This document shows, piece after piece, positions 8,640 to 20,262 of a DNA stretch of 24,748 bases. The stretch comes from Guillardia theta CCMP2712 (lineage: Eukaryota; Cryptophyceae; Pyrenomonadales; Geminigeraceae). Position numbers and translations under genes: made by a program. The stretch is taken from contig NW_005434576.1 of NCBI RefSeq assembly GCF_000315625.1, positions 255,655 through 280,402 of the forward strand, written 5' to 3'. Below the pieces are notes generated by a model. The model had not been told where the DNA came from. It saw nothing but the letters and a program-made list of their open reading frames with translations, and searched no databases. Positions within the stretch are counted from its first letter, which is position 1; each line of letters starts with the position of its first letter.

Positions 8640-9840
8640 GGTCGCGATAAATCCTTTCGTGACCCCACCCCCCTTTGCTCCTCTTCTTGGTGTTAAAAAC
8701 GAGACCTCTTCATACCCTACCCCCTAGAAGGCTCAGATGTTATCTATGAGGTACCCCTGCCTTCATCGAGTTTCATGTACCCCTACCCCTCCTTCGGGAA
8801 GGTGTCCTCTTCGGGGAAGTCAAAAAAAAAAGGGTTTACTACACAATTAATAGGACTACCCCCACCCCCAAATCTCTGAGAAAGTACCCCTCTGTAAAGG
8901 ATTAGCACCATCGTATCTCCGCCTCAACAGATACAATAGTAGTACTTCTGCTTGTACCAGGAAAGTGATGAGCTATCTTTGAAAAATATTTTATGATACG
9001 TCTCTGGGACCGATATAGGCAGAAGAAGTGTCCTCAATGTATTCCATATTCATATCTTGAGGGGGGCTCGAATTTCTTATGAGTTCTTTACCCTACCCAC
9101 TATTTGAGGCAGTGAACAAGGGGTAATACCTTTCGTTCCCACCTACCCCATCTATCAGATGAAACTACCCACCCTTTCCTACTTTCAGACATCAATCTCC
9201 CCACCTTCCTTTCCCTCCTCAATTCCTTTTGAATGCAGGGGTAGTCTGAATGGTACTGTAGAAGGTCATAGCACAACATAGGAAATGGTAGTCCAAAGCT
9301 TAGATCACCCCTTTTTCCTTGTGGATAGAAGGGGGTACTTTATCCATCCACTATCGATCGACGAAACTACCCTACCTGTCTCCGTCCCTTTTCCCACATT
9401 CACCCTACCCTTTTTTGTAGTTTCGTCTGTACACCCCCACCCTCTCAATTCACAGCAACTCCAGTACCCCTTGTCTTCGACACTATCATTCTACCCCTAC
9501 TTGTTCTATTACCAATTACCCCTTGCAGGTACCCCTGCAATTTCAAACTACCCCTACCCCACTTCATAACAACCCCCAAGGTCGACTTTCAATGACACCT
9601 GTCCAGTTCCTACTACCCTACCCACATCTACCGAAGTCACAGGTAATCCACCCCCTTTTCCCCCATCTTTCTGCTATTCCTTTGAGCGAGTGGGTGGTCA
9701 CCCCCACCGGCTGTACTTCTCTTTCATGAACTACCCCAATGAAATCCAACTGAGTACCCCTACCTCTTTCTACCTTGATACCCACCCTTTTACTACCCTA
9801 CCCCCTAAATTTCTCCATCTGCCCCACCCCTAGACCCCGC
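8640..9840. repeat. Dispersed C4-run stretch, copy 2 (largest)
   Basis: About 1.2 kb in which TACCCC, TACCCTACCC and CCACCCC words recur every 15-40 bases on the plus strand, for example taccctaccccct (8712), gtacccctacccct (8776), actacccccaccccc (8852), ctacccctacttg (9491) and actaccctacccc (9791). A few complementary words occur too (aaggggtaat, gggggtact). Spacer sequence differs each time, so it is not a simple tandem repeat. Near 8796-8830 there is a small hairpin (CCTTCGGGAAGG) followed by an A10 run. Confidence 0.6.
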
Positions 9841-10329
9841 CGCGGCGCGAGCGCTTTGTCCTTCCCGTCCGCAATGGCGGCTGTGGATTAGGGGCACTCT
9901 GCCTTCAATGCAGCTTCTGGAGCTGCTGTCATTCGTGCTCTGTCTTCTCCTTTCCTTCTCGATTTCTCTTGCATCGCTTCTTCTCTTCATTGGACTTCGT
10001 TTCTGCGTCCATGCCCCTCAGCATTTCGTGCCCCTCAGGCTGCATGCTCGCCTGTTTCTTAATGCTGACGAAAGCAGTAATCGCTTTCCCATCGCTCGCC
10101 ATTCTTATATCGTGGCTTCCGTTTCATATCCATTTTGATTTGCGGATGACCTATCTTGATTGATTCTCTATCAAGACTCATTTGTTTCAGTGTGAAGTGT
10201 TGTATTGTGGCTTGGAATAGTGCAAATGATTGATTATTTTTCAGACATTATATGATACATCCCTTGTGCTACCTCTCTGATTTTTTTTGCTTTTCAGCTT
10301 CACCTGACCTGGCCTTGGGCTGGTCGGAG

Positions 10330-10350
10330 ATGGATGGAGTGGAGGTATAA
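10330..10350 (+). promoter_or_regulatory. Candidate upstream ORF in the CNOT1 leader
   Basis: An ATG followed by five codons and TAA (MDGVEV) lies about 90 nt before the CNOT1 start. It matters only if the transcript starts upstream of 10330 and the leader is not spliced; neither can be seen. Confidence 0.25.
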
Positions 10351-10378
10351 GTTGGCGTAGGTGTTGCTGAAACTTTAC

Positions 10379-10410
10379 TGCCCGATCCTGCATTCAGGAA
10401 CGATCGGGCA
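10379..10410 (+). promoter_or_regulatory. Inverted repeat / hairpin just before the CNOT1 start codon
   Basis: Perfect 9-bp arms TGCCCGATC (10379-10387) and GATCGGGCA (10402-10410) enclose a 14-nt loop, ending 30 nt before the ATG at 10441. It could fold in the mRNA leader or be a palindromic DNA-binding site. Confidence 0.5.
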
Positions 10411-10440
10411 GGGAGAAATCTTGGAGGGATTCAATAGTAT

Positions 10441-13400
10441 ATGGTGGTTAATTTTGGGCATGTAGTGTTTGCGCAAGTGCGACAACTAGTGTCTAATTTG
10501 AACAAGAAGAATTTCAAAGCAACCAGTGGGGAATTGAATCAGGTCTGTGGTCGACTCGAACACGTAAATCTGAATTGACTCAACGTGCCAGTTGTTGGAG
10601 GTATACGGTCACGACGTGCATGTGTTTCTCTTTCGTTCATTGATCAATCAGCTTGACCTTAAAAATGCGAAATCAATTACAGATCAAACGAAACTCCAGC
10701 TCCTGGCACAGGAGCTGGGGACAGTTATGACGAAACCGAATTTCGCAAGTGTAATTTGTCAAGCATTTGAAGGAATTCATTTGACTGAAGAGCTCTGTAA
10801 CAATTTGGCGAAGACTTTGAAGCTTACTTTTGCCCAACACCTTACGTTTGGCCTTGCGCTTTGTCAGTCTCAAGATCAATCTGTGCATCAAAAAGGTTTT
10901 GCATTTTCTTTTTTTCAATATAGCTGTTGACTGGGTTGGCAGGCACTCGAATTGTGCAGTCGAAGCTACCAGAGTGCACATTAACAAATTTGAAACTCTT
11001 GAATTCGGCTGTCTTGTCTACTCTGCTGGTAGTGATCGAGACTGAAAGCTCTTTCGTAGCGAAAGAGACTCAGGAGGTAGTTATGCAGGTGCAATGTTGT
11101 AGTTTAATTGGTTGCTCATCAGGTTTTGAGTGCCATCAAGTCTATGAGTGTTCAGAAGGACACTGATCCCTCGCTGCTTCCAATTTTGAAAGGAGATCAA
11201 GAATCTGATCGTATCGAACGAGACAGTGAAGAGCTGAACTCAACCATGCTTGATTCTATGCTTTCTACATCTGACACCGAGGTAATTTCATCAAGCCATA
11301 TCAACCGACTGACGTGCTATCAGCTCGCTGAGGTGATGAATGATGTCGGCTATTCGTCATGTACAAGTGTGGAAACTCTTGTAGAAATAATCTCAAATTG
11401 TACAAATGTGAACGAAGGCTCTGTCGCAAATGCCATCTGCATGATGGCGAAAACATTGAACGGTCTTCAAGACTCTGCACTGCCTGTCACTTCAGCCAAG
11501 ATGGCCTCAGATGCTAGTGCGGACTCCGAGCAAGGAAAGGAAAATCCCTCAACATGGAATATTGAAGTCTTCACGGAGGGGGTGAGACAAGCAAACGTTG
11601 GCATCAAATGGAACGATGTTTTCAAGTGCCTCGATACATCATTGTTGAATGGAGTAGATGATGATGGACTGAAATTCATATTTACGCTACATGATGTTGC
11701 TTGCAGGGTAAGCGTTTGATGTTTTGAGGTTCCATCGTTGATTGCTTTTGTTCAGGATACCTTTCCCATCGAGACCGTGTTGAAGCCTTGGCGAAACTCG
11801 AATGCACAATTTCAACTTTTGAAATTCTTGATAAACGGTGGACCGGAAATTCACAAGGTTCTGGAGGCTGCTCCGAACAAGATCAAAGCTATTGAACTCA
11901 GTGACGGAAGTCGCATCTTTGATGCTGTATGGACCTCGATTGATCTTGTCGAGACACTGCTCCGTCTGTCGGAGTCGGAAGGTTACGAGAAGGTAGCACC
12001 ATTGTTCAATCGTCCCGTCATGTCCTGCAGTGAAGTTTTGATTTTCACTTTGGCACAGTGCAAGTAAGTGATGAGTGAGCATATTCCTGTGAAGTAGACT
12101 CATTGGTTGGTTGTACAGGTCAACTGGGGGTGCATTGTACAGCAGGCTTTTGTCACGATTGATAAGTCAGTTTATGGTACAGTCTTCATCGTACCGAAAT
12201 GAGATGTTGAAGGCGCTTTGGACAACCAACAAGAATGCCTTCATTCATGGAATGGTGCATTTTTGCCGAAATTCAGATCAACAGGCAGCAGCCTTGCTGA
12301 GAATTCTAGAAGTGATTCAAGAATTGGGACTGCTCCTTGAAGTTTTGAACTCGAAGCAAGATAGACACTTTACCATAGACTTGGCTGTGCTAGCTGCGCA
12401 GAACACAGGGTTGCCGTTTGCAAACTGGGCTAGTAAGGCTGGCGAAGTCGGAGGCGATGAGTTTGCCCTTGCAGCTGTGTCATATTTGCGTTCAAGGGTG
12501 TATGGTGGAGATACAATGAATGCAAAACCGGGACCAAGTGTGCCCATGGAATATGCGTCAGCTTTGCTGCAGGTATATAATGCACTATCATGCACCGAGA
12601 GCGGAAAATGATGCGATTTTGATAGGCTTTGCAAGCTGGTCATTTCGATACAGTTGCGACGTCCGAAATCCGGAGATTGGTTCAAGAATCACAGGGAAGA
12701 GCCGTGGGCAAACATGGTGGATCAGGCGGAGAAAGCAACAGTGGAACAGGCATTCTCTCACAAGCGGCGCAATCGCAAATGCCTGGCGAACAGGGACAGG
12801 CCCAAGGTCAACCTCAGGGGCAGGTAGAGCGATGTATATCCTCTGACTGGTAGCATCTCATGGGTGGTATAGGGACAACCAAGTGCACTGTTTGCACAAG
12901 ACATTGAGGAAGAGGCCAATTCACACTTCCAAAGGATTTACACATCCGAGATGCAAATCGAAGGAGTTGTACAAATGCTCAAGGGATTTAAGGCGTCTTC
13001 TAATCAGGTAAATTCCGTTTGTTACAAGTGGCTCTACAAGTAACAATCATGCCAGCGGGAACAAGAGGTTTTTGCATGCATGATCCATAATCTGTTCGAT
13101 GAATACCGGTGAAGTTTGGTTCGGGCCAGTCTTCGTGTGTGATATTTTGTTTACAGTTTCTTTCCACGTTACCCGGAAAGAGAGCTCTTGATCACGGGCA
13201 AATTGTTTGGATCTTTGATTCAACACCAGCTAGTGTCGTCCATTACTCTTGGGATTGCACTGCGATATGTGCTGGAAGCCTTGAGGAAGCCTCTTCGCAG
13301 CAACATGTTTAAGTTTGGAATGTGTGCGCTCGAACAGTTCAAGGCTCGATTGGTGGAGTGGCCACAGTATTGCCATCACATTCTCCAGATTGCACATATT

Positions 13401-16400
13401 CGGCAGAGCCACGAAGAGTTGATTGACTACATCCAGCGGGCACTCTCCTCATCAGGAGCGGCGAGACCCACCACACCTCATGAACAGGGTCCAGTGCCTT
13501 CATCGCAAGGGCTTACCAGCGGCACAGGGCAGCCACAAGTGTCGCAAGCTCCTTCGATTTCCAACACGCAACAGAGTGCGGCTGTGGCACCTAATGTCGT
13601 ACCGGGATCCATGAAGCAGGGCATGGATTTCTCTCAGGACTACCCTCAATCGACTCCTGTATCGGTGCCTTCAACCTCGAGCGTAACACAGGCTCAGGTC
13701 AATGCATATGGTGCTTTCAATGATCAAACATCTGGAGGAAGCTCATTTGCTGGGTTTGTACAAGGATTCTCTCAGGAATCCAACCAGACAAATTTCGCAA
13801 ACTTGCAGAACTTTGTCGCGGATATCAATTCTGGATCAAATTCTTCCCAGGAGGCAGCTCCGACGGTGGACATGCGGAGTGCCGCAGTACAAAATACTTT
13901 ATCGGTTGTGTCAGGAGCTCATGCCTTCGGAGTGACTACCAACGTTGATGTTTTACTGCAAAGAGCAAACCCTGTCGTGCAACCTGATACGGCCCAGCAG
14001 GACAAGATTCATTTCATTTTCAATAACTTGTCTAATACCAATTTGGAGCAAAAGGAAAAGGATCTGCTTGCAACTATCACGGATGCACACGTTCCATGGC
14101 TCCAACAGTATGTTGTTGTCAAAAGAGCTGCACAAGAATCCAATTATCTTTCTCTGTACTGTCAATTCGTGGACCGGCTTGACAAGAAGGTTTCCCAGTT
14201 TGTCAAAGGTGTAATACGCTGCACTATTGATAACATCAAAATTCTGTTGGGTGAAGACAAAGTTACTAGCAGTGTGTCGTTGAGAAGTCTTCTCAAGAAC
14301 TTGGGCAGTTGGCTTGGCATGCTTACATTGCAGAAGAACAAGCCAATCTTGCAACGAGACCTGGATTTGAAGCAGCTTGTGATTGATGCATACGAAAAGG
14401 GCAGACTGATAGCGGTCGTACCGTTCATTGCTAAAGTCCTCGAAAATGTGTCCAATTCTCGAATTTTCAAGCCTCCCAACCCATGGACGATGTTGATACT
14501 TGGTCTGCTAGCTGAAATCCATCCAATGACGGATTTAAAATTGAATGTCAAGTTCGAGGTTGAGGTGCTTTGCAAGAATTTGAACAAGGACTTGAAGGAT
14601 ATCAAACCGAGCTGTGTTCTGAAGAATCGTACGACGGTGAAAGAAGGCAACCCTGATTGGAATGTTCGCGGTGCGGACAGTGGTTTGGGATCAATCAAAC
14701 CGTTACCCACAGTTCCGGATCAGAGGTTACTGGCAGCTGCAGCAGGAATTTCAGCGGCCTCCTCTCAGGCAAATGTGGCAACATCGGGTGGGCAGGGAGC
14801 AGCACCAGGGGGCTCTAAGGATGATTTGAACTTGCAAGGTGTTCCGCAATCGGTTGATCAGTCAATCCAGAACCTGAATATATCAAATTACATCACAATC
14901 AACCCCAGCATTGCGATTTTCCAGCAGTATCCCAATCTCGTCTCGGCTGTCATCCAGGCTGTTACCCAGGCAATCAAGGAAATCGTTTCGCCAGTGGTTG
15001 ATAGATCTGTAACTATCGCTTGCATCACGACAAGGGAACTGGTGTCCAAAGACTTCGCCCTCGAGCAAGATGAACAGCAACTCAAGGCGGCCGCACACAT
15101 GATGGTTCAAAATCTGGCTGGAAGCTTGGCACTCGTTACCAGCAAAGAGCCCTTGAGGCATACCATGTGCAACCAGCTTCGAGCGATTCTTAACAAGACG
15201 AATTTGTTTGACTCTTCTCTGATCGAACAAGCTGCACAGCTAGTTGCAAATGACAACCTTGACCTTGGTTGCAATATTATCGAAAAGGCAGCTACTGAGA
15301 AGGCTGTGAGGGACATCGATGTCACTCTGGATCTTGCTCTTCTACATAGAAGGAAGCTAGGAACTCCGTTCCATGATGCGCTTGTACAAGTAAGTTTATC
15401 GCGCGGGTGTGTGTACATCAACTGAGAGATTGTTTTCACAGGTACAGCAGTGGCTGCCGATTCTTCCTGAGTCTCTCCGACCCAAGGCAGGACCTCACCA
15501 GAAGAGGGTCTATGAAGACTTCATGAGGCTTCCTCGAGATCGTGTGGCCCACCAAGCGGCTACCCAGCCAACCGCGACCGGCGCAACCGAGCCAAACTTG
15601 CGTGGATTTGCGGAAGGAGGCAACATGCCAATGCAGTCGAACCTTCCCGCATCTGGTATGCACATGCCTGTTCAGAATCAACAGACGGAGCATCTGAGGG
15701 TGGCACTCGACAAATGCATGGTCTGCTTGACCAAGGCAGAAGAAGTTGTAACTCGCAACCCGCAATTGGCAGCGACATCTCTGAATTCTCTACCTCAAGT
15801 GCACGAGATTCAGCAACTGCTGATGCAATCGTTTGCTGTGATCACTCAGTCAGTTGTTCGCGAGGAAGTTGCTGTTGCCTATGGTCACAAGCTCTTTCGA
15901 AGAATTTACGACAATAGCAAATTTGGCCGCTGTCAACTCGGAGTGGACTGGTTGTGTGCAGGATTGGTGCTGATTGGTGATGTCACCAAGCGACTGCCGA
16001 AAGAATTGATGAATTGGCTTCTTCACGTTGACCCGGACACGAAGTTGAATCGTGAGCTCACTGTCACTTTGGTGCAGAACCGATTTTTGAATCTGAATTC
16101 TCCGGAATACGTCAAGGAAATGGTCAAAGCTATCGAGACCAGAGGATTAGCAGCAATGGACTGTGTTATGTACACAATTCAGCAGTGTTTGCTAGAGAAG
16201 AGAATCATCAACACCTCGGATTGTGCGCGTTTGCTCGACGCGCTTACTAAACTGGCGCAATCGAATCGCAAACCTCCTGAGAGCTTGTTGAAACTTCTCG
16301 AAGATGCTCGGAATATTGCGCGAGGCATTCCTATCTTGCCTCAGGGGGCAGATGCGAAGGGGAAGAGCTACGATCCAAGAGTCGTTGCAGGCCTCTTGTC

Positions 16401-18244
16401 CGCATCGTGCAAGCCCAAGGATACTCAGGATCCTCCAGGTCTCCGAGATCAGATTTCTTACACTCTTGATCAGTGGGTGGTTACGATTCAGACGAATGAC
16501 GAGAGGTCAGTGCTGCAGTCCATCACCTTGTTGCTTCAGCAGGGTTGGTTGAAAGGCGACGAAGTCACTGATCGCTTCTTCCGGATTTGTATCGAGATCT
16601 GTATCGACAGGTGCACGGCTGCTCTCAGCGATCCTTCGATCCCTCCGAATGTGTCGTACAGTCAGCCAGATGCGTTGGCCAAGCTTGTTTTGGTCCTTGT
16701 GCGGTGCTATGACGATTGGAGCCGATCGACGACGTTGTCGAAGAATGGAATGGTTAACAAATTCCTTGCGGCGTACGTACGCGTCTTGCACAATGCGCAA
16801 GCCGAAAGGAAGTATCAGTTGAACCAGAAACCTTTCCATCGTTTGTTCTTGAGACTTCTGCTCGAGTTGACCGAAGCGGTGAGTTGTTCGAGATGGTGTA
16901 GTTTTGTCGCTAATCATGCATGATAGATTGGGGACTCAATCGTATTTGCCTTGGCTGATGTTCTTCATGCTGTGCAACCAAGACTCGTGCCCAGCTTCAG
17001 CTTCTCGTGGTTGGAGCTTGCCTCGCACAAGAGCATGATGCCAAAGTTGCTCCAATCAAGCAACAAGAAGGGCTGGATGCCGTTCCAACGACTTCTCGTA
17101 GGACTCTTCAGGTCTTGATAAGCGATGCATGTTTACAATGTGTTGACTCGTGTGCTCGCAGGTACCTGGAGCCATACCTTCGCAGCGCAGAACTTCACGA
17201 ACCTATCAAGGTTCTGTACAAGGGAACTCTCAGAGTGCTCCTTGTGCTCTTGCACGACTTCCCAGAGTTCCTCTGCGAATTCCATGCAAGCTTCTGTGAC
17301 GTCATACCTCCTTCATGCATCCAGCTACGAAATCTGATCCTCTCGGCGTTTCCACGGAACATGACCCTGCCAGATCCTTTCACGCCCCAGCTGAAAGTCG
17401 ACCTGTGAGTTCCTTGTATTACGATACGCTTCCCTTTCTCATGTTGGAATCTAGGTTGCCGGAGATTCACAAACCTCCCATCATTCTGTCGAACTTCACA
17501 TCGATCCTCGCGCAGACTGGAAATCTCAAGTCAGATCTGGACAATTTCTTGAAAGGACGAGGCCGGGACAGCTTCCTGCAAGAGCTTCCGTTGACCCTCC
17601 TGTTGACTAGCCCAGTGGAGGCTGCGGCTGCAGGCACCAAGTACAACGTGCCGCTGATCAACTCGTTGGTGCTCTACGTGGCTGCTTCCGCGATCTCGCA
17701 GAATGGATCAGTACAAGGAAAGACTCCAAGCATCGGAGGCGCAAGCCTCGAGCTCTTTGTCAAGCTCAGCCGCGACCTGGACACGGAAGGGAGATACCTG
17801 TTCTTCAACGCGATTGCAAACCAGCTTCGATATCCCAATAGTCATACACACTACCTCAGTTGTGTCCTCCTCAACCTATTCCAAGCGTCGCAGGACAAGG
17901 AGATCGTTCGTGAGCAAGTGACCCGCGTCCTGATTGAGCGACTGATCGTGAACAAACCTCATCCTTGGGGTCTGCTGATCACCTTCATCGAGCTCATCAA
18001 GAACTCCACCTACGACATCTGGCGACACGATTTTGTGCGATCGAGCAAGGAGATAGAGCAGTTGTGAGTGTTCCTCTTGATTCTGACACGTCTGGTCCTG
18101 ATTCTTGTCTCCCGCAGGTTTCAGTCTGTTGCAAGGTTCTGCCTTCCGCAGCAAGGCGGGGGAAGTGGAGGCTCTCAAGGGACCAGCAACGCTCCTGGGC
18201 TCTCGGACATGCCGGCGCTCAGAGGCCAAGGGGCCTCTCAGTGA
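10441..18244 (+). CDS. CNOT1: CCR4-NOT transcription complex subunit 1 (NOT1 scaffold)
   Basis: Fifteen exons join in consistent phases to about 2372 aa, close to the length of animal CNOT1: 10441-10542, 10592-10895, 10943-11088, 11123-11707, 11756-12063, 12119-12572, 12626-12823, 12873-13007, 13056-13108, 13157-15389, 15442-16878, 16927-17111, 17162-17404, 17455-18063, 18118-18244. The start is preceded by an in-frame TAG at 10435. NOT1 holds the cytoplasmic/nuclear deadenylase together: it docks CAF1-CCR4, CNOT9 and NOT2-NOT3. Domains in order: N-terminal HEAT region (1-650); Gln/Gly-rich linker; TTP-binding-like HEAT region (about 700-860, [12 protein letters not shown]...[13 protein letters not shown]); Gln/Ser-rich linker (860-1030); MIF4G CAF1-binding domain (about 1035-1255); CNOT9-binding DUF3819 (about 1333-1510); C-terminal NOT1 domain (about 1850-2330) with [29 protein letters not shown] and [17 protein letters not shown]. 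It ends in a Gly/Ser-rich tail. No broken exon or missing domain was found. Confidence 0.97.
11089..11122 (+). other. 34-nt intron in CNOT1
   Basis: Donor CAG|gtgcaa and acceptor ctcatcag|GTT; both flanking exons are phase 0 (...EVVMQ, then [11 protein letters not shown]). Retaining it hits no stop but adds a frame-shifting 34 nt, so it must be removed. It is the shortest of 14 CNOT1 introns (the others are 47-55 nt). Confidence 0.75.
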
Positions 18245-18679
18245 TGCGTGACCCTCGTGTCATGCGAGTATGATCCATTCGTTTACTCGATCATCGCGGA
18301 TTTCATGTCCTGCCGAGAGCGCCTGATTGGCCTACCAGCACTGACCTTGTGCTGGGGTTAACCCAGTGAGCCTTGTCGCTTCCGCCACGACACACTTCTG
18401 CTCAACATTCTTTGGATATGCACGATGTGTAGATTATTCATTTGTACAGGGGCAGCGTTAAGGGGTAACACTTAATCTGGACTGTCTCGTGAGATTTCAC
18501 AGCGCGCTTGATATGCAAGGCGGGGTTGGGACTCTCCGACCGCGAGGGATGAAATCTGAGCGATCAGCCTCAGGGCATGAGCACAGCGACGTGTGTGAAA
18601 GCAAAAGTTTGTCGTCTGGTGCTAGTGGCTCTGATTTAATAATTGTTGATAAACGAGGATTCTTCATAGACGTTAAGTC
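18245..18679. other. Convergent intergenic region (CNOT1 / COQ9 3' ends)
   Basis: 435-bp tail-to-tail gap of ordinary mixed composition with no microsatellite, C4-run stretch or coding exon. It must hold both 3' UTRs; no AATAAA is visible on either strand near the stops. Confidence 0.7.
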
Positions 18680-19426
18680 TCAGGGCCTGTTGGCGTTCTT
18701 GTGTGACTGAATGTTCTCTAGCGCCTGATAGAGCAGCGTCTCGACCTGAGAAGAAGAGCGAGTGAGCGCGAGGACGGGGAGTTAACGTGGCGGGGAAGAG
18801 AGGATGAGGGGAGGGGAGAAATCAAGATGTCAGGGGACAGGAAAACAGCACCTGCTTGATGGCGAAGTGAGCTGAAGATCCTGCGTTCTGCATGTCGATG
18901 ATCTGCCATGAGGAAATGAGGAACAGAACAAGGCAGGAGGAGGAGCGACGAGAACACGGTAGAGAGAGGGGAGCGCAGAGAACACGGTAGAGAGAGGGGA
19001 GCGAAGGATGATCAAGACAAAGTGGTTGAGGTTGATGAGGGGGAGTACGGGAGGAGGGTTTATGAGGAAGGAGGAGACCTGTCGTCGAATGAAGTCTTCT
19101 GTGTCTTTGAAATCCTCCGAGTAGTCGGTGAGCATGTAGAACTCTGCTCCGACGTAGAGGCCCCCGACCGCAATCCGCTTGCTGCAGGAAGAATCAGAAG
19201 CTGAGACGAAGAGAAGAGGAGGGGCAGAGGAGGAGCAGAGGAGATGGAGAGAAGGGAAAGGGGGAGACTCATACCTGAACCAGCTTGCATCCACATTCCC
19301 GTCACCTGCCTGCACGCATGCGACGTCGCTTGTTCGAGCCAAAGTAGCAACGGCTCCTGTAAGCAGCAAGGTCAGCCAGCGGCGGCAAAGAGGAAGATGG
19401 GAGAAAGCAGGAGGAGGACGAGGAGA

Positions 19427-19483
<57 letters not shown>

Positions 19484-20230
19484 TGCAGACCAGGAAGGTT
19501 GCTGGGGAAGGCGAGGATAGCAATGGCCTGCGGCCAAGAGCTGACGTATGGAGCGAGTTTCACGAGGCGCATGAAGAGAATTTTTGTCAGGACGTCTGGA
19601 TAGCTCATAGTCTGTCGTCCATCGTCAAGTGGAGCAAAGACAAGTGGGAGCAGGAGTAGGGGGCCGGCCAGGGGCAGGGCAGCAGGATCAGGAGCAGCAT
19701 GGTCAGGAGCAAGAGGAGCAGGCGGAGCTGGTGCGGGGGCCTCACCGACGTGTCCATAGCCCTCAGCTCTGTCAGCCACTCGGCATGGCATTTCTCCTGA
19801 AAGAACTCCACTAGCTCGACAGCTCCTCTGGTAGTACAAGTCACGCTGAGATGAACTGCTCCTCTTCACCTGGGGAAGATGCCATGGATGCTCGGAGACA
19901 GCCCCATCGACATGGCGGCGGTAGACAGCGCCTGCACGGTCCAGCCATGCTGGTGAACATTCTCAAGGGCGCACTCCAGGAGTTCCCTATGAGCAGGTCA
20001 AACGTGCTACAGGGCAGGAGCAGGAGCGGGAGCGGGAGCAGGAGCAGGAGCGGTAGAGGGAGCAGGAGCGGTAGCGGTAGCAGGAGCGGGAGCAGGAGCA
20101 GGAGCAGGACGACGGCGAGGACAAGGGCGAGGAGATAGAGAAGGTGGGATAGGCAGAGGAAGTAGGAGAAGATAAGTCTCACTGGCGAAGGCTTTGTTCA
20201 TCGTCGTTGCTTCCATTCTGCTTGAAGGAC

Positions 20231-20262
<32 letters not shown>

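Larger units (their letters stand above)
8141..10440. other. Divergent intergenic region 2 (ADP-ribosyltransferase-like gene / CNOT1)
   Basis: 2.3-kb head-to-head gap, the longest in the window. About 500 bp of plain sequence adjoins the minus-strand gene, then the C4-run stretch (8640-9840), then a GC-rich patch (9835-9860) and about 580 bp of AT-richer leader before CNOT1. The leader holds a very short upstream ORF (10330-10350) and a 9-bp hairpin (10379-10410). No coding exon, tRNA or other RNA gene recognised. Confidence 0.7.

Noticed and set aside
9285-9729. Short plus-strand open frames in the C4-run field
   Set aside because: Pro/Ser/Thr-rich strings imposed by CCC words, no domain, no splice context.
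8640-9840. Interstitial telomere repeat
   Set aside because: No exact repeated unit of TTAGGG, TTTAGGG or similar type; words are irregularly spaced with unique spacers.
10830-11045. Reading on from CNOT1 exon 2 with a 28-nt intron (acceptor at 10923)
   Set aside because: It gives a non-CNOT1 frame ending in a stop; the 47-nt intron ending at 10942 restores the frame and the conserved [13 protein letters not shown] region.
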